Shown: positions 1 through 6,499 of the stretch, one piece after another
Layout: each line of letters starts with the position of its first letter
Numbering within the stretch: the first letter of the stretch is position 1
Source of the DNA: Clostridiales bacterium UBA4706
GTDB taxonomy: Bacteria; Bacillota; Clostridia; Oscillospirales; Oscillospiraceae
DNA: 11,820 nt
Assembly: GCA_002404605.1 (NCBI GenBank)
Contig: DHKA01000047.1
Location: 904-12,723, forward strand
Reading direction: 5' to 3'
The notes under the pieces: model-generated
The model's database searches: none
What the model saw: only the letters and a program-made list of their open reading frames with translations
Told to the model about the DNA's origin: nothing
Position numbers and translations under genes: made by a program

Positions 1-1403
1 TGGTTCTGCAGCAGCTCGCCGACACTGCGGACGCGGCGGTTGCCGAGATGGTCGATGTCATCCGGCTCGCCGATGCCGTGTGCCAGGCAGCAGAGATAGT
101 TTGCCGCGGAGAAGATATCGTCGCAGATGACGTGCTTCGGCATGAGAAGATCCACGTTCTCCTTGAGCACTTCCTTGAGCTCTTCGCCCTCGTACTGCTC
201 CATGTACTGGCGCAGGAGGATGAAGCGGACATGCTCGCGCAGGCCGAGTTCTTCCTTGATGATGCGGCGGTTTTCCGCATCGTCGTCCGAGAAGTGGACA
301 AAGTTCGCGGCATCGACCATGCCGTTGGAGAAGACGCGAACAGTCTCGTTCTCGCCGACGGTGAGACGGACCGAATTGACGCCCTTCGCTTCCAGTTCGC
401 GGACGCGCTCGCGGGTGAGCGTCTCGCCGGCGTCGGCAAGGATCTCGCCGGTCATGGGGTCGGCGACGGGCTCAGCCAGAGCATAGCCCGCAACGCGCGG
501 GTAGAGCGAGAGCTTCTTGTTGAACTTGTAGCGGCCGACGTTGGAAATGTCGTAACGGCGATGATCGAAGAAGAGGTTTTCGAGCAGGGTCTCGCTGCTC
601 TCCACCGTCGGGGGGTCGCCGGGACGGAGTTTCTTGTAGATCTCGAGCAGGCAGTCGTCGCGGGAGATGCAGGTGTCGCGCTCGAGCGTGGTGATGATGC
701 GCTTATCGTCGCCGAAGATCTCGCGGAGCGCTTCGCCGGTGACGGCGCCGCCGACGGGATTGTCGATGCAGCTGAGCCACGTGTGCGGCTTATCCGCCTT
801 GTAAGCGCCGAGAGCCTTGAGCAGGAGCGTGGCGGGCAGCTTGCGGTTCTTGTCGATGCGGACATAGAACACGTCGTTCAGATCCGTCTCGTACTCCAGC
901 CATGCGCCGTGATACGGGATGATGGTCGTGCCGTACACGGAGCTGTTGGTCTTGTCCGTTTTCTTATCGAAATAGATGCCGGGGGAACGGACGATCTGGG
1001 AGACGATAACGCGCTCGGCGCCGTTGATGATGAACGTGCCGCTCGCGGTCATGAGCGGGAAATCGCCCATGAAGATCTCCTGTTCCTTGATCTCCTCGGT
1101 CTCGCGGTTGCGCAGACGCACGCTGACCTTCAGCGGGGCGGCGTATGTGGCGTCGCGCGCCTTGCACTCCTCCTCCGTATACTTCGGGGGCTCGTTCATG
1201 GAATAGTCCACGAAGGAAAGCTCCAGATTGCCGGAGTAGTCCGTAATGGCGGCTACGCCCTTGAAGACCTCCCGCAGGCCCTCGTCCAGAAACCACTTAT
1301 AGGAATTCTTCTGGATCTCGAGCAGGTGCGGCATGTCCTGGATCTCTTCCGCGCGGGCATAGCTCTTTCTGATTGTTCTTCCGTACTGTACATCCTTAGG
1401 CAT
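1..1403 (-). CDS. rpoB: RNA polymerase beta subunit, N-terminal part (gene runs off left edge)
   Basis: This is the N-terminal 467 residues of the catalytic beta subunit of RNA polymerase. The minus-strand translation begins [20 protein letters not shown] and carries the family hallmarks [15 protein letters not shown] and [23 protein letters not shown]. Near the window edge it reads [21 protein letters not shown], which matches the stretch just before rifampicin cluster I, so the protrusion and lobe domains are present but the main rifampicin site is not. The start at 1403 is supported by a GGGAG ribosome binding site about 8 nt upstream. Unusually, the gene upstream is not rplL: rpoB opens its own transcription unit, with a promoter at 1615-1643 and a leader of about 200 nt. 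No frameshift was seen in the visible part. Identification is certain; the C-terminal two thirds lie outside the window. Confidence 0.98.
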   Translation of the reverse strand, partial: [467 protein letters not shown]

Positions 1404-1608
1404 CGGCGAATCTCCCTTTTTCCGCCGGAGGAGCTTAACTCCGGCGCAGAATACCCGTTCCGGGGGGAATATGGTTTGCGGTGCCGCTTTGTTGAAACGC
1501 CCGGGCGCGTTGTGAAAACGTCGTCATTCGGGTTGATTTTTCGCAGAGCGGCTGATATACTAACGATAGTAAAAGGGGCTGTATGCGGCTATCCATAGCA
1601 ACATATAG
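1404..1608 (-). other. rpoB 5' leader, about 205 nt
   Basis: This is the transcribed leader inferred between the predicted rpoB start point (about 1608) and the start codon. It contains no conserved gene. It ends in a 7-bp GC-rich hairpin just before the ribosome binding site (listed separately). A 53-codon reading frame without a Shine-Dalgarno runs from 1596 to 1435. I do not recognise a riboswitch or ribosomal-protein leader motif here. Confidence 0.5.
1424..1445 (-). other. Hairpin just upstream of the rpoB ribosome binding site
   Basis: In the rpoB mRNA, GCCGGAG (1439-1445) pairs perfectly with CTCCGGC (1424-1430) around an 8-nt loop. It ends five bases before the AAAGGGAG ribosome binding site (1412-1419). 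It is followed by GGAAAAAGGG rather than a U-tract, so it is not a standard intrinsic terminator. A role in transcript stability, pausing or translation initiation is possible but unproven. Confidence 0.5.
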
Positions 1609-1614
1609 CAATTT

Positions 1615-1643
1615 ATTATACCAAGCCGTCCTTGCAGTGTCAA
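1615..1643 (-). promoter_or_regulatory. rpoB promoter, perfect consensus with extended -10
   Basis: On the minus strand, TTGACA (1638-1643) is followed by a 17-bp spacer and TATAAT (1615-1620), with TGG directly before the -10 (TGn extension). Both hexamers match the housekeeping sigma consensus exactly and the spacing is optimal. The start point should be near 1608. Such a strong promoter fits an RNA polymerase core gene that is no longer served by the usual ribosomal-protein operon promoter. Confidence 0.9.
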
Positions 1644-1661
1644 GGGCGATTTTTTTATAAT
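1632..1661 (+). promoter_or_regulatory. Divergent promoter for the GT-C-like membrane protein
   Basis: On the plus strand, TATAAT (1656-1661) is a perfect -10. The best -35 is the weak TTGCAG (1632-1637), with an 18-bp spacer. The start point would be near 1668, which makes the ATG at 1666 implausible as a start codon and supports the ATG at 1729. The -35 abuts the -35 of the rpoB promoter on the other strand. Confidence 0.6.
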
Positions 1662-1728
1662 TTCTGTGTTGCCGCGCGCCGCCGTTTGCCGTAAAATACA
1701 CAGAAACAACGCATTTCCGGAGCTGCCA

Positions 1729-2922
1729 ATGGAACGATTTATGATCCTGCTCGCCCTGGCCGGGCTGAGCTATCTTCTGCTGTATACCGAAGGTCTTGTA
1801 AAGACCTCCCGGGCACGCTTCGCCGTGCTCGGCGTACTGCTCGCCGCGTTCGGCGTGCGGTTTATCCTTTTCGGCATTGCGCCGAACGACACGGCGGCCG
1901 CCGTGGAAAGTGCGATCGCCTGGTACCGGGACGCCGGAGGGTTCTGGGGTATCCGCTCTTCCGCACTTCCCTATTCGATCCCGGTGCAGTATTTTCTGGC
2001 GCTTTTCTCCCTTGCGCCGGGCGGCGGGCTTACCTTATTTAAATATCTCTGCGTTTTTGCCGAGGTAACGATGGCATGGGCGGCACAGCGGTGTGTCCAG
2101 TGCATCACGGTGCGCGCACAACCTCGTCTCTTCGCCTTTCTCATCGTGCTGCTCCTTCCCTCCGGGATCTTCCAGGGCGTCTGCTCCGCCGCGGGCGACA
2201 GTCTCTGGTGGGTCTTCATTGCACTTGCAGCCTCCTGCGCCATGCGCGGGGAGTGGCGCTGGTGCGCGGGGATGCTCGCGCTCGCTGTCGCATTTCATCC
2301 CGCAGCGCTCTGGATCGTGCCCGTATTCTGGGTCTTTACCGCCGTGCGGCGCAACACATGGTTCTCGCTGCTGCATCTTGTCGGCTGGTATATCGCCGTC
2401 ATGGTCCCGGCGCTGCTGCTCGGCCGCCAAGGCAGCGAGTGTCTGCCGTTTTACCCCGCGCTCGGAACGCTCACAGCGCGGCCGCTTTTCGGCGGCGCAC
2501 CGGGCATTTACTCATTCACGCAATATTCGTTCATCGCGCCGACCGGCATCGCGCTTTACGTTGTTTTCGCGCTGCTGCTCGTGTGGCGCATGAGCCGGAA
2601 AAGTCTCGCCACCGACCGACGGCGGCAGCTCACGGCGCTCTCTCTTGCCTCGCTCTGCGCTGTGGCGCTCCTGCCGTGGATGTGTGCCGACAGTCTCTAC
2701 GGTGCGGAGGTGCTCCTCGTTGCACTCTGCTGTCTGGAGCCAAAGGTCATTCCCGCAGCGGTGTGCACGAGCTTCGCCTCGGCGCTCACGCTTTTGAAGG
2801 ACGTCTACGGAAGCGCCGTATTTCTCCCGCTCGGCTGGGCGAGCCTATCTCTCCTCGCCGCCATGGTCGTTCTTCTGCTTTATCTTCTGCTGAAAAAGAA
2901 AGCCGCCCGGCGGACGGCATAA
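1729..2922 (+). CDS. Polytopic membrane protein resembling GT-C (Gpi18/DUF2029-like) mannosyltransferases
   Basis: This is a 397-residue integral membrane protein with roughly ten hydrophobic segments. The start MERFMILLALAG is chosen for its GGAG site about 7 nt upstream; an earlier in-frame ATG at 1666 sits at the predicted transcription start and lacks one. The layout parallels GT-C polyprenyl-phosphate sugar transferases. A first outer loop has an acidic residue and an aromatic-rich helix (APND, AWYRDAGGFWG, residues 51-74). AAGDSLWWVFIALA (154-167) occupies the position of the usual QxDS/GDS helix. The loop GRQGSECLPFYPALG at about 232-246 and LLPWMCADSLYGAEVLL at 314-330 align in position with the family's LPxMHERYxxPAD region, whose MHER is not kept. 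It would act at the outer membrane face on a lipid-linked sugar, if active. It is monocistronic, with its own promoter and terminator. Fold assignment is moderate; substrate and activity are unknown. Confidence 0.65.
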   Translation: MERFMILLALAGLSYLLLYTEGLVKTSRARFAVLGVLLAAFGVRFILFGIAPNDTAAAVESAIAWYRDAGGFWGIRSSALPYSIPVQYFLALFSLAPGGGLTLFKYLCVFAEVTMAWAAQRCVQCITVRAQPRLFAFLIVLLLPSGIFQGVCSAAGDSLWWVFIALAASCAMRGEWRWCAGMLALAVAFHPAALWIVPVFWVFTAVRRNTWFSLLHLVGWYIAVMVPALLLGRQGSECLPFYPALGTLTARPLFGGAPGIYSFTQYSFIAPTGIALYVVFALLLVWRMSRKSLATDRRRQLTALSLASLCAVALLPWMCADSLYGAEVLLVALCCLEPKVIPAAVCTSFASALTLLKDVYGSAVFLPLGWASLSLLAAMVVLLLYLLLKKKAARRTA

Positions 2923-2926
2923 ATAC

Positions 2927-2968
2927 GCAAGCCCGCAGGAGCCGAAACTCCTGCGGACTTGCTTTTTT
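2927..2968 (+). terminator. Intrinsic terminator after the GT-C-like gene
   Basis: A 15-bp stem with one C/A mismatch (2927-2941 with 2948-2962) closes a CCGAAA loop and is followed by six Ts (2963-2968). It starts 5 nt after the stop codon. In the opposite orientation it lies just beyond the alaA stop and may also slow leftward transcription, but the tract there (GTATTTATG) is poor. Confidence 0.92.
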
Positions 2969-2977
2969 ATATATCTT

Positions 2978-4207
2978 TTAATCCTTCTGCCGGTAGCTGC
3001 CGAAGAATTTTTCAAAGCGCGTCGAGGCGTCCTTCAGCGAAACGAGGTCAGGCAGATAGACGATGCGGAAATGATCCGGCTCGCCCCAGTTGAAGCCCGT
3101 ACCGGCGGTGACGAGGATCTTCTGTTCCTTTAGAAGATCGAGCGCCATCTGCTCGTCGCTGTGGATGTTGAATTTCTTCGTATCCACCTTCGGGAAGATG
3201 TAAAACGCCGCTTTCGGCTTGGCAGCGCTCAGACCTGGTATCGAGTTGAGCGTTTTCCAGATCAGCTCACGCTGCTCGTAGAGCCGTCCGCCGGGGCAAA
3301 GGTATTCATCCACCGACTGATAGCCGCCGAGAGAGGTCTGGATGATGCTCTGCGCCGGAACGTTGGAGCAAAGGCGCATTTTTGCGAGAAGGTTGAGTCC
3401 CTCGATATACCCTTTGGCATGGGACTTGTCACCGGCAAGGCAAACCCAGCCGACGCGGAAGCCCGCAACACGGTGGGACTTGGAAAGGCCGTTGAAGCAG
3501 AGCGTCAGAAGGTCGGGCGCGAGCGAGGCGAGAGCGATGTGCTCCGGCTCTCCCTGCATGACGAGGCGGTCGTAGATCTCGTCGGCAAAGAGGATGAGGT
3601 CGTTCTCGCGGGCGACCTGCACGATCTGCTCAAGGATCTCCTTCGGATAGAGCGCGCCGGTCGGGTTGTTCGGGTTGATAACGACGATGCCCTTTGTGCG
3701 CGGCGTGACCTTGGAGCGAAGATCGTTGATGTCGGGATACCAGTCCTGCTGTTCATCGCAGAGATAGTGCACCGCTTTGCCGCCGGCGAGCGTGATGGAC
3801 GCCGTCCAGAGCGGATAGTCCGGCGCAGGGACAAGGATCTCGTCGCCGTCGTCCAGAAGGCCCTGCATGGTGAGCGTAATGAGTTCGCTCACGCCGTTGC
3901 CGGTAAAAATGTCGTTGATGCCAACATTCGGGATTCCCTTGAGCTGGCAGTACTGCATGATCGCCTTACGGGCGGAGAAGAGACCGCGGGAATCGGAATA
4001 GCCCTCGCAGTTGCGCAGGTTATAGATCATATCGAGAATGACCTCGTCCGGCGCGTAGAAGCCGAAGGGTGCGGGGTTGCCGATGTTGAGCTTGAGTATA
4101 TTCGCGCCGCGCGCTTCCATGCGCATCGCCTCGTCCATTACGGGGCCGCGGATGTCGTAGCAGACGTTGTCGAGCTTTTTGGACTGCTCGTAATTTCTCT
4201 TTTCCAT
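2978..4207 (-). CDS. alaA: Alanine aminotransferase, AlaA type (PLP-dependent, class I/II)
   Basis: This 409-residue enzyme transfers the amino group of glutamate to pyruvate, making alanine, in the cytoplasm. From memory, the sequence runs almost in register with E. coli AlaA: KLDNVCYDIRGPV, LKLNIGNPAPFGF (39-51), GNGVSELI, EILVPAPDYPLWTASITLAG, KAVHYLCDE and GGRLYEQR. Fold-type I PLP residues are visible: INPNNPTG (177-184, cofactor-contacting Asn181), ADEIYD (Asp209, Tyr212), the Schiff-base Lys243 in NGLSKSHRVAGFR, and carboxylate-binding Arg381 in FRIVYLP. The length is normal for the family. The start is fixed by AAAGGAG 7 nt upstream. It stands alone behind a T-box leader that reads tRNA-Ala, which independently supports alanine synthesis over the related aspartate or branched-chain aminotransferases. 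Confidence 0.93.
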   Translation of the reverse strand: MEKRNYEQSKKLDNVCYDIRGPVMDEAMRMEARGANILKLNIGNPAPFGFYAPDEVILDMIYNLRNCEGYSDSRGLFSARKAIMQYCQLKGIPNVGINDIFTGNGVSELITLTMQGLLDDGDEILVPAPDYPLWTASITLAGGKAVHYLCDEQQDWYPDINDLRSKVTPRTKGIVVINPNNPTGALYPKEILEQIVQVARENDLILFADEIYDRLVMQGEPEHIALASLAPDLLTLCFNGLSKSHRVAGFRVGWVCLAGDKSHAKGYIEGLNLLAKMRLCSNVPAQSIIQTSLGGYQSVDEYLCPGGRLYEQRELIWKTLNSIPGLSAAKPKAAFYIFPKVDTKKFNIHSDEQMALDLLKEQKILVTAGTGFNWGEPDHFRIVYLPDLVSLKDASTRFEKFFGSYRQKD

Positions 4208-4224
4208 GGTGTTTCTCCTTTTGC

Positions 4225-4262
4225 AAAAAATGAAAACGCCCTAAGCCAAACGGCTCAGGGCG
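4225..4262 (-). terminator. Conditional intrinsic terminator of the alaA T-box
   Basis: CGCCCTGAGCC (4252-4262) pairs with GGCTTAGGGCG (4237-4247), giving 11 bp with one G-U wobble around a GTTT loop, followed by TTTTCATTTTTT (4225-4236). It lies just before the alaA ribosome binding site, as expected for the off-state of a T-box. Confidence 0.92.
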
Positions 4263-4486
4263 GAAAATACTCCGTGTTACCACCTGAATTCGGACAAAAT
4301 GCCCGCGCTCTGCCCGGTACTGCATACCGGCTCTCAACATAACGGTGAGACTCCGTCCAGGCATTTGCTCCCGGCCGCTCGGGGACGGCTTCCGAATGGA
4401 ACGCATCAAGGCTTGCACCAACCGCCTCTTCTCTGCATGCGAACGCCGTTCGTACTCTTTCCCGTCAAAGCGTTTTCTTATGGATT
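4225..4486 (-). promoter_or_regulatory. T-box riboswitch, alanine-specific (specifier GCC), controlling alaA
   Basis: The alaA leader carries the T-box parts in order on the minus strand. GAGTA of the specifier-loop S-turn is at 4453-4457. The distal Stem I motif AGAGAAGAGG...GGTTGGTGCAAGCC covers 4410-4436. The 3' side of the specifier loop reads GAA-GCC-G, with the Ala codon GCC at 4387-4389. The T-box sequence AGGTGGTAACACGG is at 4272-4285, and the intrinsic terminator is at 4225-4262. The loop was placed by pairing CGAA-C-GG with CC-A-TTCG above it and GGG with CCC below. The TGGT bulge (4279-4282) complements the ACCA end expected of tRNA-Ala. A short antiterminator stem (4291-4294 with 4271-4274) can extend into the terminator's 5' arm. 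Uncharged tRNA-Ala should therefore allow read-through into alaA. The T-box is certain; the specifier assignment is a manual fold but agrees with the gene. Confidence 0.93.
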
Positions 4487-4492
4487 GAGTGG

Positions 4493-4521
4493 AGTCTACC
4501 ACCGTTCCCGCCGAATGTCAA
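4493..4521 (-). promoter_or_regulatory. alaA / T-box promoter
   Basis: TTGACA (4516-4521), a 17-bp spacer and TAGACT (4493-4498, 4 of 6 consensus) lie on the minus strand. The predicted start near 4486 falls just before Stem I of the T-box, at the distance usual for these leaders. Confidence 0.8.
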
Positions 4522-4555
4522 GCGCTAACAGAAAAAACTCCGGAAAGTGTTCATT

Positions 4556-4577
4556 CTTTCAGCTTCCCTTCAGATTC
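4556..4577 (+). promoter_or_regulatory. 11-bp direct repeat, candidate response-regulator operator
   Basis: CTTTCAGCTTC (4556-4566) and CCTTCAGATTC (4567-4577) are head-to-tail repeats matching at 9 of 11 positions. They occupy the -35 region: a good -10 (TATACT, 4587-4592) follows after 9 bp, while no real -35 exists at the right distance (TTCCCT). OmpR/PhoB-family regulators bind 11-bp direct repeats in this position, so autoregulation by the downstream regulator is the simplest reading. This is inference from architecture only. Confidence 0.55.
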
Positions 4578-4586
4578 GCGTTGTAG

Positions 4587-4592
4587 TATACT
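4587..4592 (+). promoter_or_regulatory. -10 element of the two-component operon
   Basis: TATACT matches 5 of 6 -10 positions and lies 24 bp upstream of the regulator's ATG. The absence of a recognisable -35 suggests activator dependence, with the direct repeat immediately upstream as the likely site. Confidence 0.55.
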
Positions 4593-4616
4593 GCGGATGA
4601 AAAAGAGGTGTATGCC

Positions 4617-5294
4617 ATGAAAATACTGATTGTGGAGGACGAAAAGCTGCTGGCCGATTCGCTCAAAACGCTGCTCGAGAGCAAGGGCTTTGACGTGGAG
4701 ACCGTGTACGACGGCATTTCCGGCGCGGAATATGCCGAGCTCGGCGTATACGATCTGTTGATACTGGATGTAATGATGCCCGGCATGGACGGCTACGCTG
4801 TCGCACGCTCCGTCCGTGCGAGGCGGTGCGGCGTGCCGATATTGATGCTCACGGCGCGTTCGAGTCTGGAGGACCGCGTGGAAGGGCTCAATGCCGGAGC
4901 GGATTACTATCTCACCAAGCCGTTTGACACGCGCGAGCTTCTCGCGTGCATCAACGCGCTGCTGCGGCGGCAGGGCGCGCAGGTAGACGCGCTCTCCTTC
5001 GGCAACACGTCGCTCGATCTCGCCTCCGGCACGCTCTGCTGCGGTGAAAAGTCCGTGCGGCTCTCGGCGCGGGAGTTTGACGTCATGCGTCTCCTGCTCC
5101 AGTCCGGCGGCAGCAATCTCTCGAAGGAAGCGCTGCTCTCGCGCGTCTGGGGCTTTGACTCCAACGCCGTGGAAAACAGCGTGGAGGTCTATGTCGGGTT
5201 TCTCCGCAAAAAGCTCGCAAGCATCGGATCGAACGTCCGCATCGAATCGGTCCGGCGGCTCGGCTATCATCTGGAGGTGGCTTCCTCATGCTGA
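4617..5294 (+). CDS. OmpR/PhoB-family response regulator
   Basis: This 225-residue cytoplasmic DNA-binding regulator is a standard two-domain member of the family. The receiver domain (1-118) has the acidic pocket E7-D8-E9, phosphoacceptor D51 in LLILDVMMPGMDG, T79 and K101 (LTKPFD). A winged-helix output domain (about 125-222) includes LSAREFDVMRLLL, LSKEALLSRVWG, and the recognition and wing region VYVGFLRKKL...RRLGYHLE. The ATG at 4617 is preferred over an in-frame GTG at 4608 because AAAGAGGTG lies 7-8 nt before it. The stop overlaps the histidine kinase start by 7 bp (ATGCTGA), so the pair is translationally coupled. A direct repeat upstream is a possible self-operator. The signal and regulon cannot be read from the sequence; the receiver resembles CutR/ArlR-type regulators of Gram-positives. 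Confidence 0.95.
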   Translation: MKILIVEDEKLLADSLKTLLESKGFDVETVYDGISGAEYAELGVYDLLILDVMMPGMDGYAVARSVRARRCGVPILMLTARSSLEDRVEGLNAGADYYLTKPFDTRELLACINALLRRQGAQVDALSFGNTSLDLASGTLCCGEKSVRLSAREFDVMRLLLQSGGSNLSKEALLSRVWGFDSNAVENSVEVYVGFLRKKLASIGSNVRIESVRRLGYHLEVASSC

Positions 5295-6499
5295 AAAAGC
5301 TCCGGCTGCGGTTTGTCGGCATCAATATGGCGATCGTGCTCGCGATCCTCAACACGATCTTCGGCGTGCTGCTGCATATCACGCATGCAAATCTCGAGCG
5401 TGAATCCGCGGAAATGATCACCGCCATGGCCGCCGACCCTTTACAGCTCAACTGGCCGGACACCTCCTCCCGTCTCCCCTATTTCACGGTGCGCATATCG
5501 CCCTACGGCAGCGTGCGCGTGAGCGGGACGAGCTATTATGATCTCTCCGACGAGCAGGTGCTTTCCGGCATCGTTACGGAAGCGCTGCGTTCCGGCGGCG
5601 AGCAGGGGCTGCTGCGCGACTATTCTCTCCGCTATCTGCGCACAACATGGCGCGGGAGCGAGTATATCGTTTTCGCCGACGTATCGAGTGCAAACGCTAC
5701 GATGCAGAATCTCTGGCGGAACTGTGTTCTCATCGGGTTTTGCGCCGCAGCGGTGTTTCTCGCCGTAAGCTTTCTTCTGGCGCGCTGGGCGGTGAAGCCG
5801 GTGGAAAAGGCATGGACGCAGCAGAAGCAATTCGTGTCCGACGCCTCGCACGAGCTGAAAACGCCGCTCACCGTGATCCTCACGAACGCGGAAATGCTCA
5901 AAGATCCCTCGTATTCTGAGCCGGAGCGGCAGCGCTTTGCCGACAGCATTCTCACCATGTCGTACCAGATGCGTGGGCTGGTGGAAAGTCTTCTGGAGCT
6001 TGCGAGAGTGGATAACGGCGCGGTGAAAAAAGCATTCGATCCGCTCGATTGGAGCGCTCTGACGCAAGACGCCGTGCTGCCGTTTGAGGCGCTGTTCTTT
6101 GAAAAGGGCCTGACGCTGGAGACGGATATCGAGCACGGCATCACGGTGCGCGGAAGCGCGCAGCATCTCCGGCAGTGCGCGGAGATCCTGCTTGATAACG
6201 CCGTCAAGTATTCCGCGCCCGGCACGGTCCGCGTAGCGCTGAAAAAAGTCGGGCATGACAAATGCGCTTTGAGCGTTGCAACGCCCGGCGAGCCGCTCTC
6301 GCCGGAGGAGTGCAAAAATGTTTTCAAACGCTTTTACCGCGCCGACCGCGCCCGCACCATGGATCACAGCTATGGGCTCGGGCTTTCGATCGCCGAGAGC
6401 ATCGTGGCCGAGCACGGCGGAAACGTCCGCTGCGAGGGCAAGGAGGGCGGAAATGTTTTCACCATCACGCTCCCGACTGTAAAAGGAGAAGCAAAATGA
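5288..6499 (+). CDS. Membrane sensor histidine kinase, partner of the preceding regulator
   Basis: This 403-residue inner-membrane kinase autophosphorylates and passes the phosphate to the regulator encoded just upstream. There are two membrane helices (about 10-31 and 146-166) around a short extracytoplasmic sensor of about 112 residues. The DHp domain has the H-box QFVSDASHELKTPLTVI with phospho-accepting His188. The ATPase domain has the N-box LLDNAVKYS (Asn304), an F-box FKRFYRAD (346-353) and the G2 box YGLGLSIAE (362-370). Two points differ from the textbook layout. Only about 20 residues separate the second helix from His188, too short for a HAMP domain. The G1 box reads ATPGEPL (331-337), without the usual Asp of DxGxG, a variation I recall from other clostridial kinases with NPGEPI. 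The stop overlaps the next gene by ATGA (6496-6499). The stimulus is unknown. Confidence 0.95.
   Translation: MLKKLRLRFVGINMAIVLAILNTIFGVLLHITHANLERESAEMITAMAADPLQLNWPDTSSRLPYFTVRISPYGSVRVSGTSYYDLSDEQVLSGIVTEALRSGGEQGLLRDYSLRYLRTTWRGSEYIVFADVSSANATMQNLWRNCVLIGFCAAAVFLAVSFLLARWAVKPVEKAWTQQKQFVSDASHELKTPLTVILTNAEMLKDPSYSEPERQRFADSILTMSYQMRGLVESLLELARVDNGAVKKAFDPLDWSALTQDAVLPFEALFFEKGLTLETDIEHGITVRGSAQHLRQCAEILLDNAVKYSAPGTVRVALKKVGHDKCALSVATPGEPLSPEECKNVFKRFYRADRARTMDHSYGLGLSIAESIVAEHGGNVRCEGKEGGNVFTITLPTVKGEAK

Noticed and set aside
1435..1596. 53-codon leader frame upstream of rpoB as a real small protein
   Set aside because: There is no Shine-Dalgarno, the start lies about 12 nt from the predicted transcript end, and nothing in its composition is protein-like. 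It is kept only as a low-interest note with the hairpin.
48..1598. Long open frame on the plus strand opposite rpoB
   Set aside because: It has no recognisable domain and a composition of Arg/Asp/Ala/Val runs typical of the antisense of a GC-rich gene; rpoB on the other strand is unmistakable.
1666..1728. Upstream extension of the GT-C-like protein by 21 residues
   Set aside because: The ATG at 1666 coincides with the predicted transcription start and has no ribosome binding site; the extension is polar and basic, unlike a membrane protein start.
4020..4502. Minus-strand frame through the T-box region as a protein gene
   Set aside because: The stretch is fully explained by T-box RNA elements with a promoter and a terminator; the frame lacks a ribosome binding site and runs into alaA out of frame.
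6262..6495. Extension of the GNAT fusion by 78 residues into the histidine kinase
   Set aside because: The extra residues are an out-of-frame reading of the kinase ATPase domain. The ATG at 6496 has a strong ribosome binding site and an ATGA overlap with the kinase stop.
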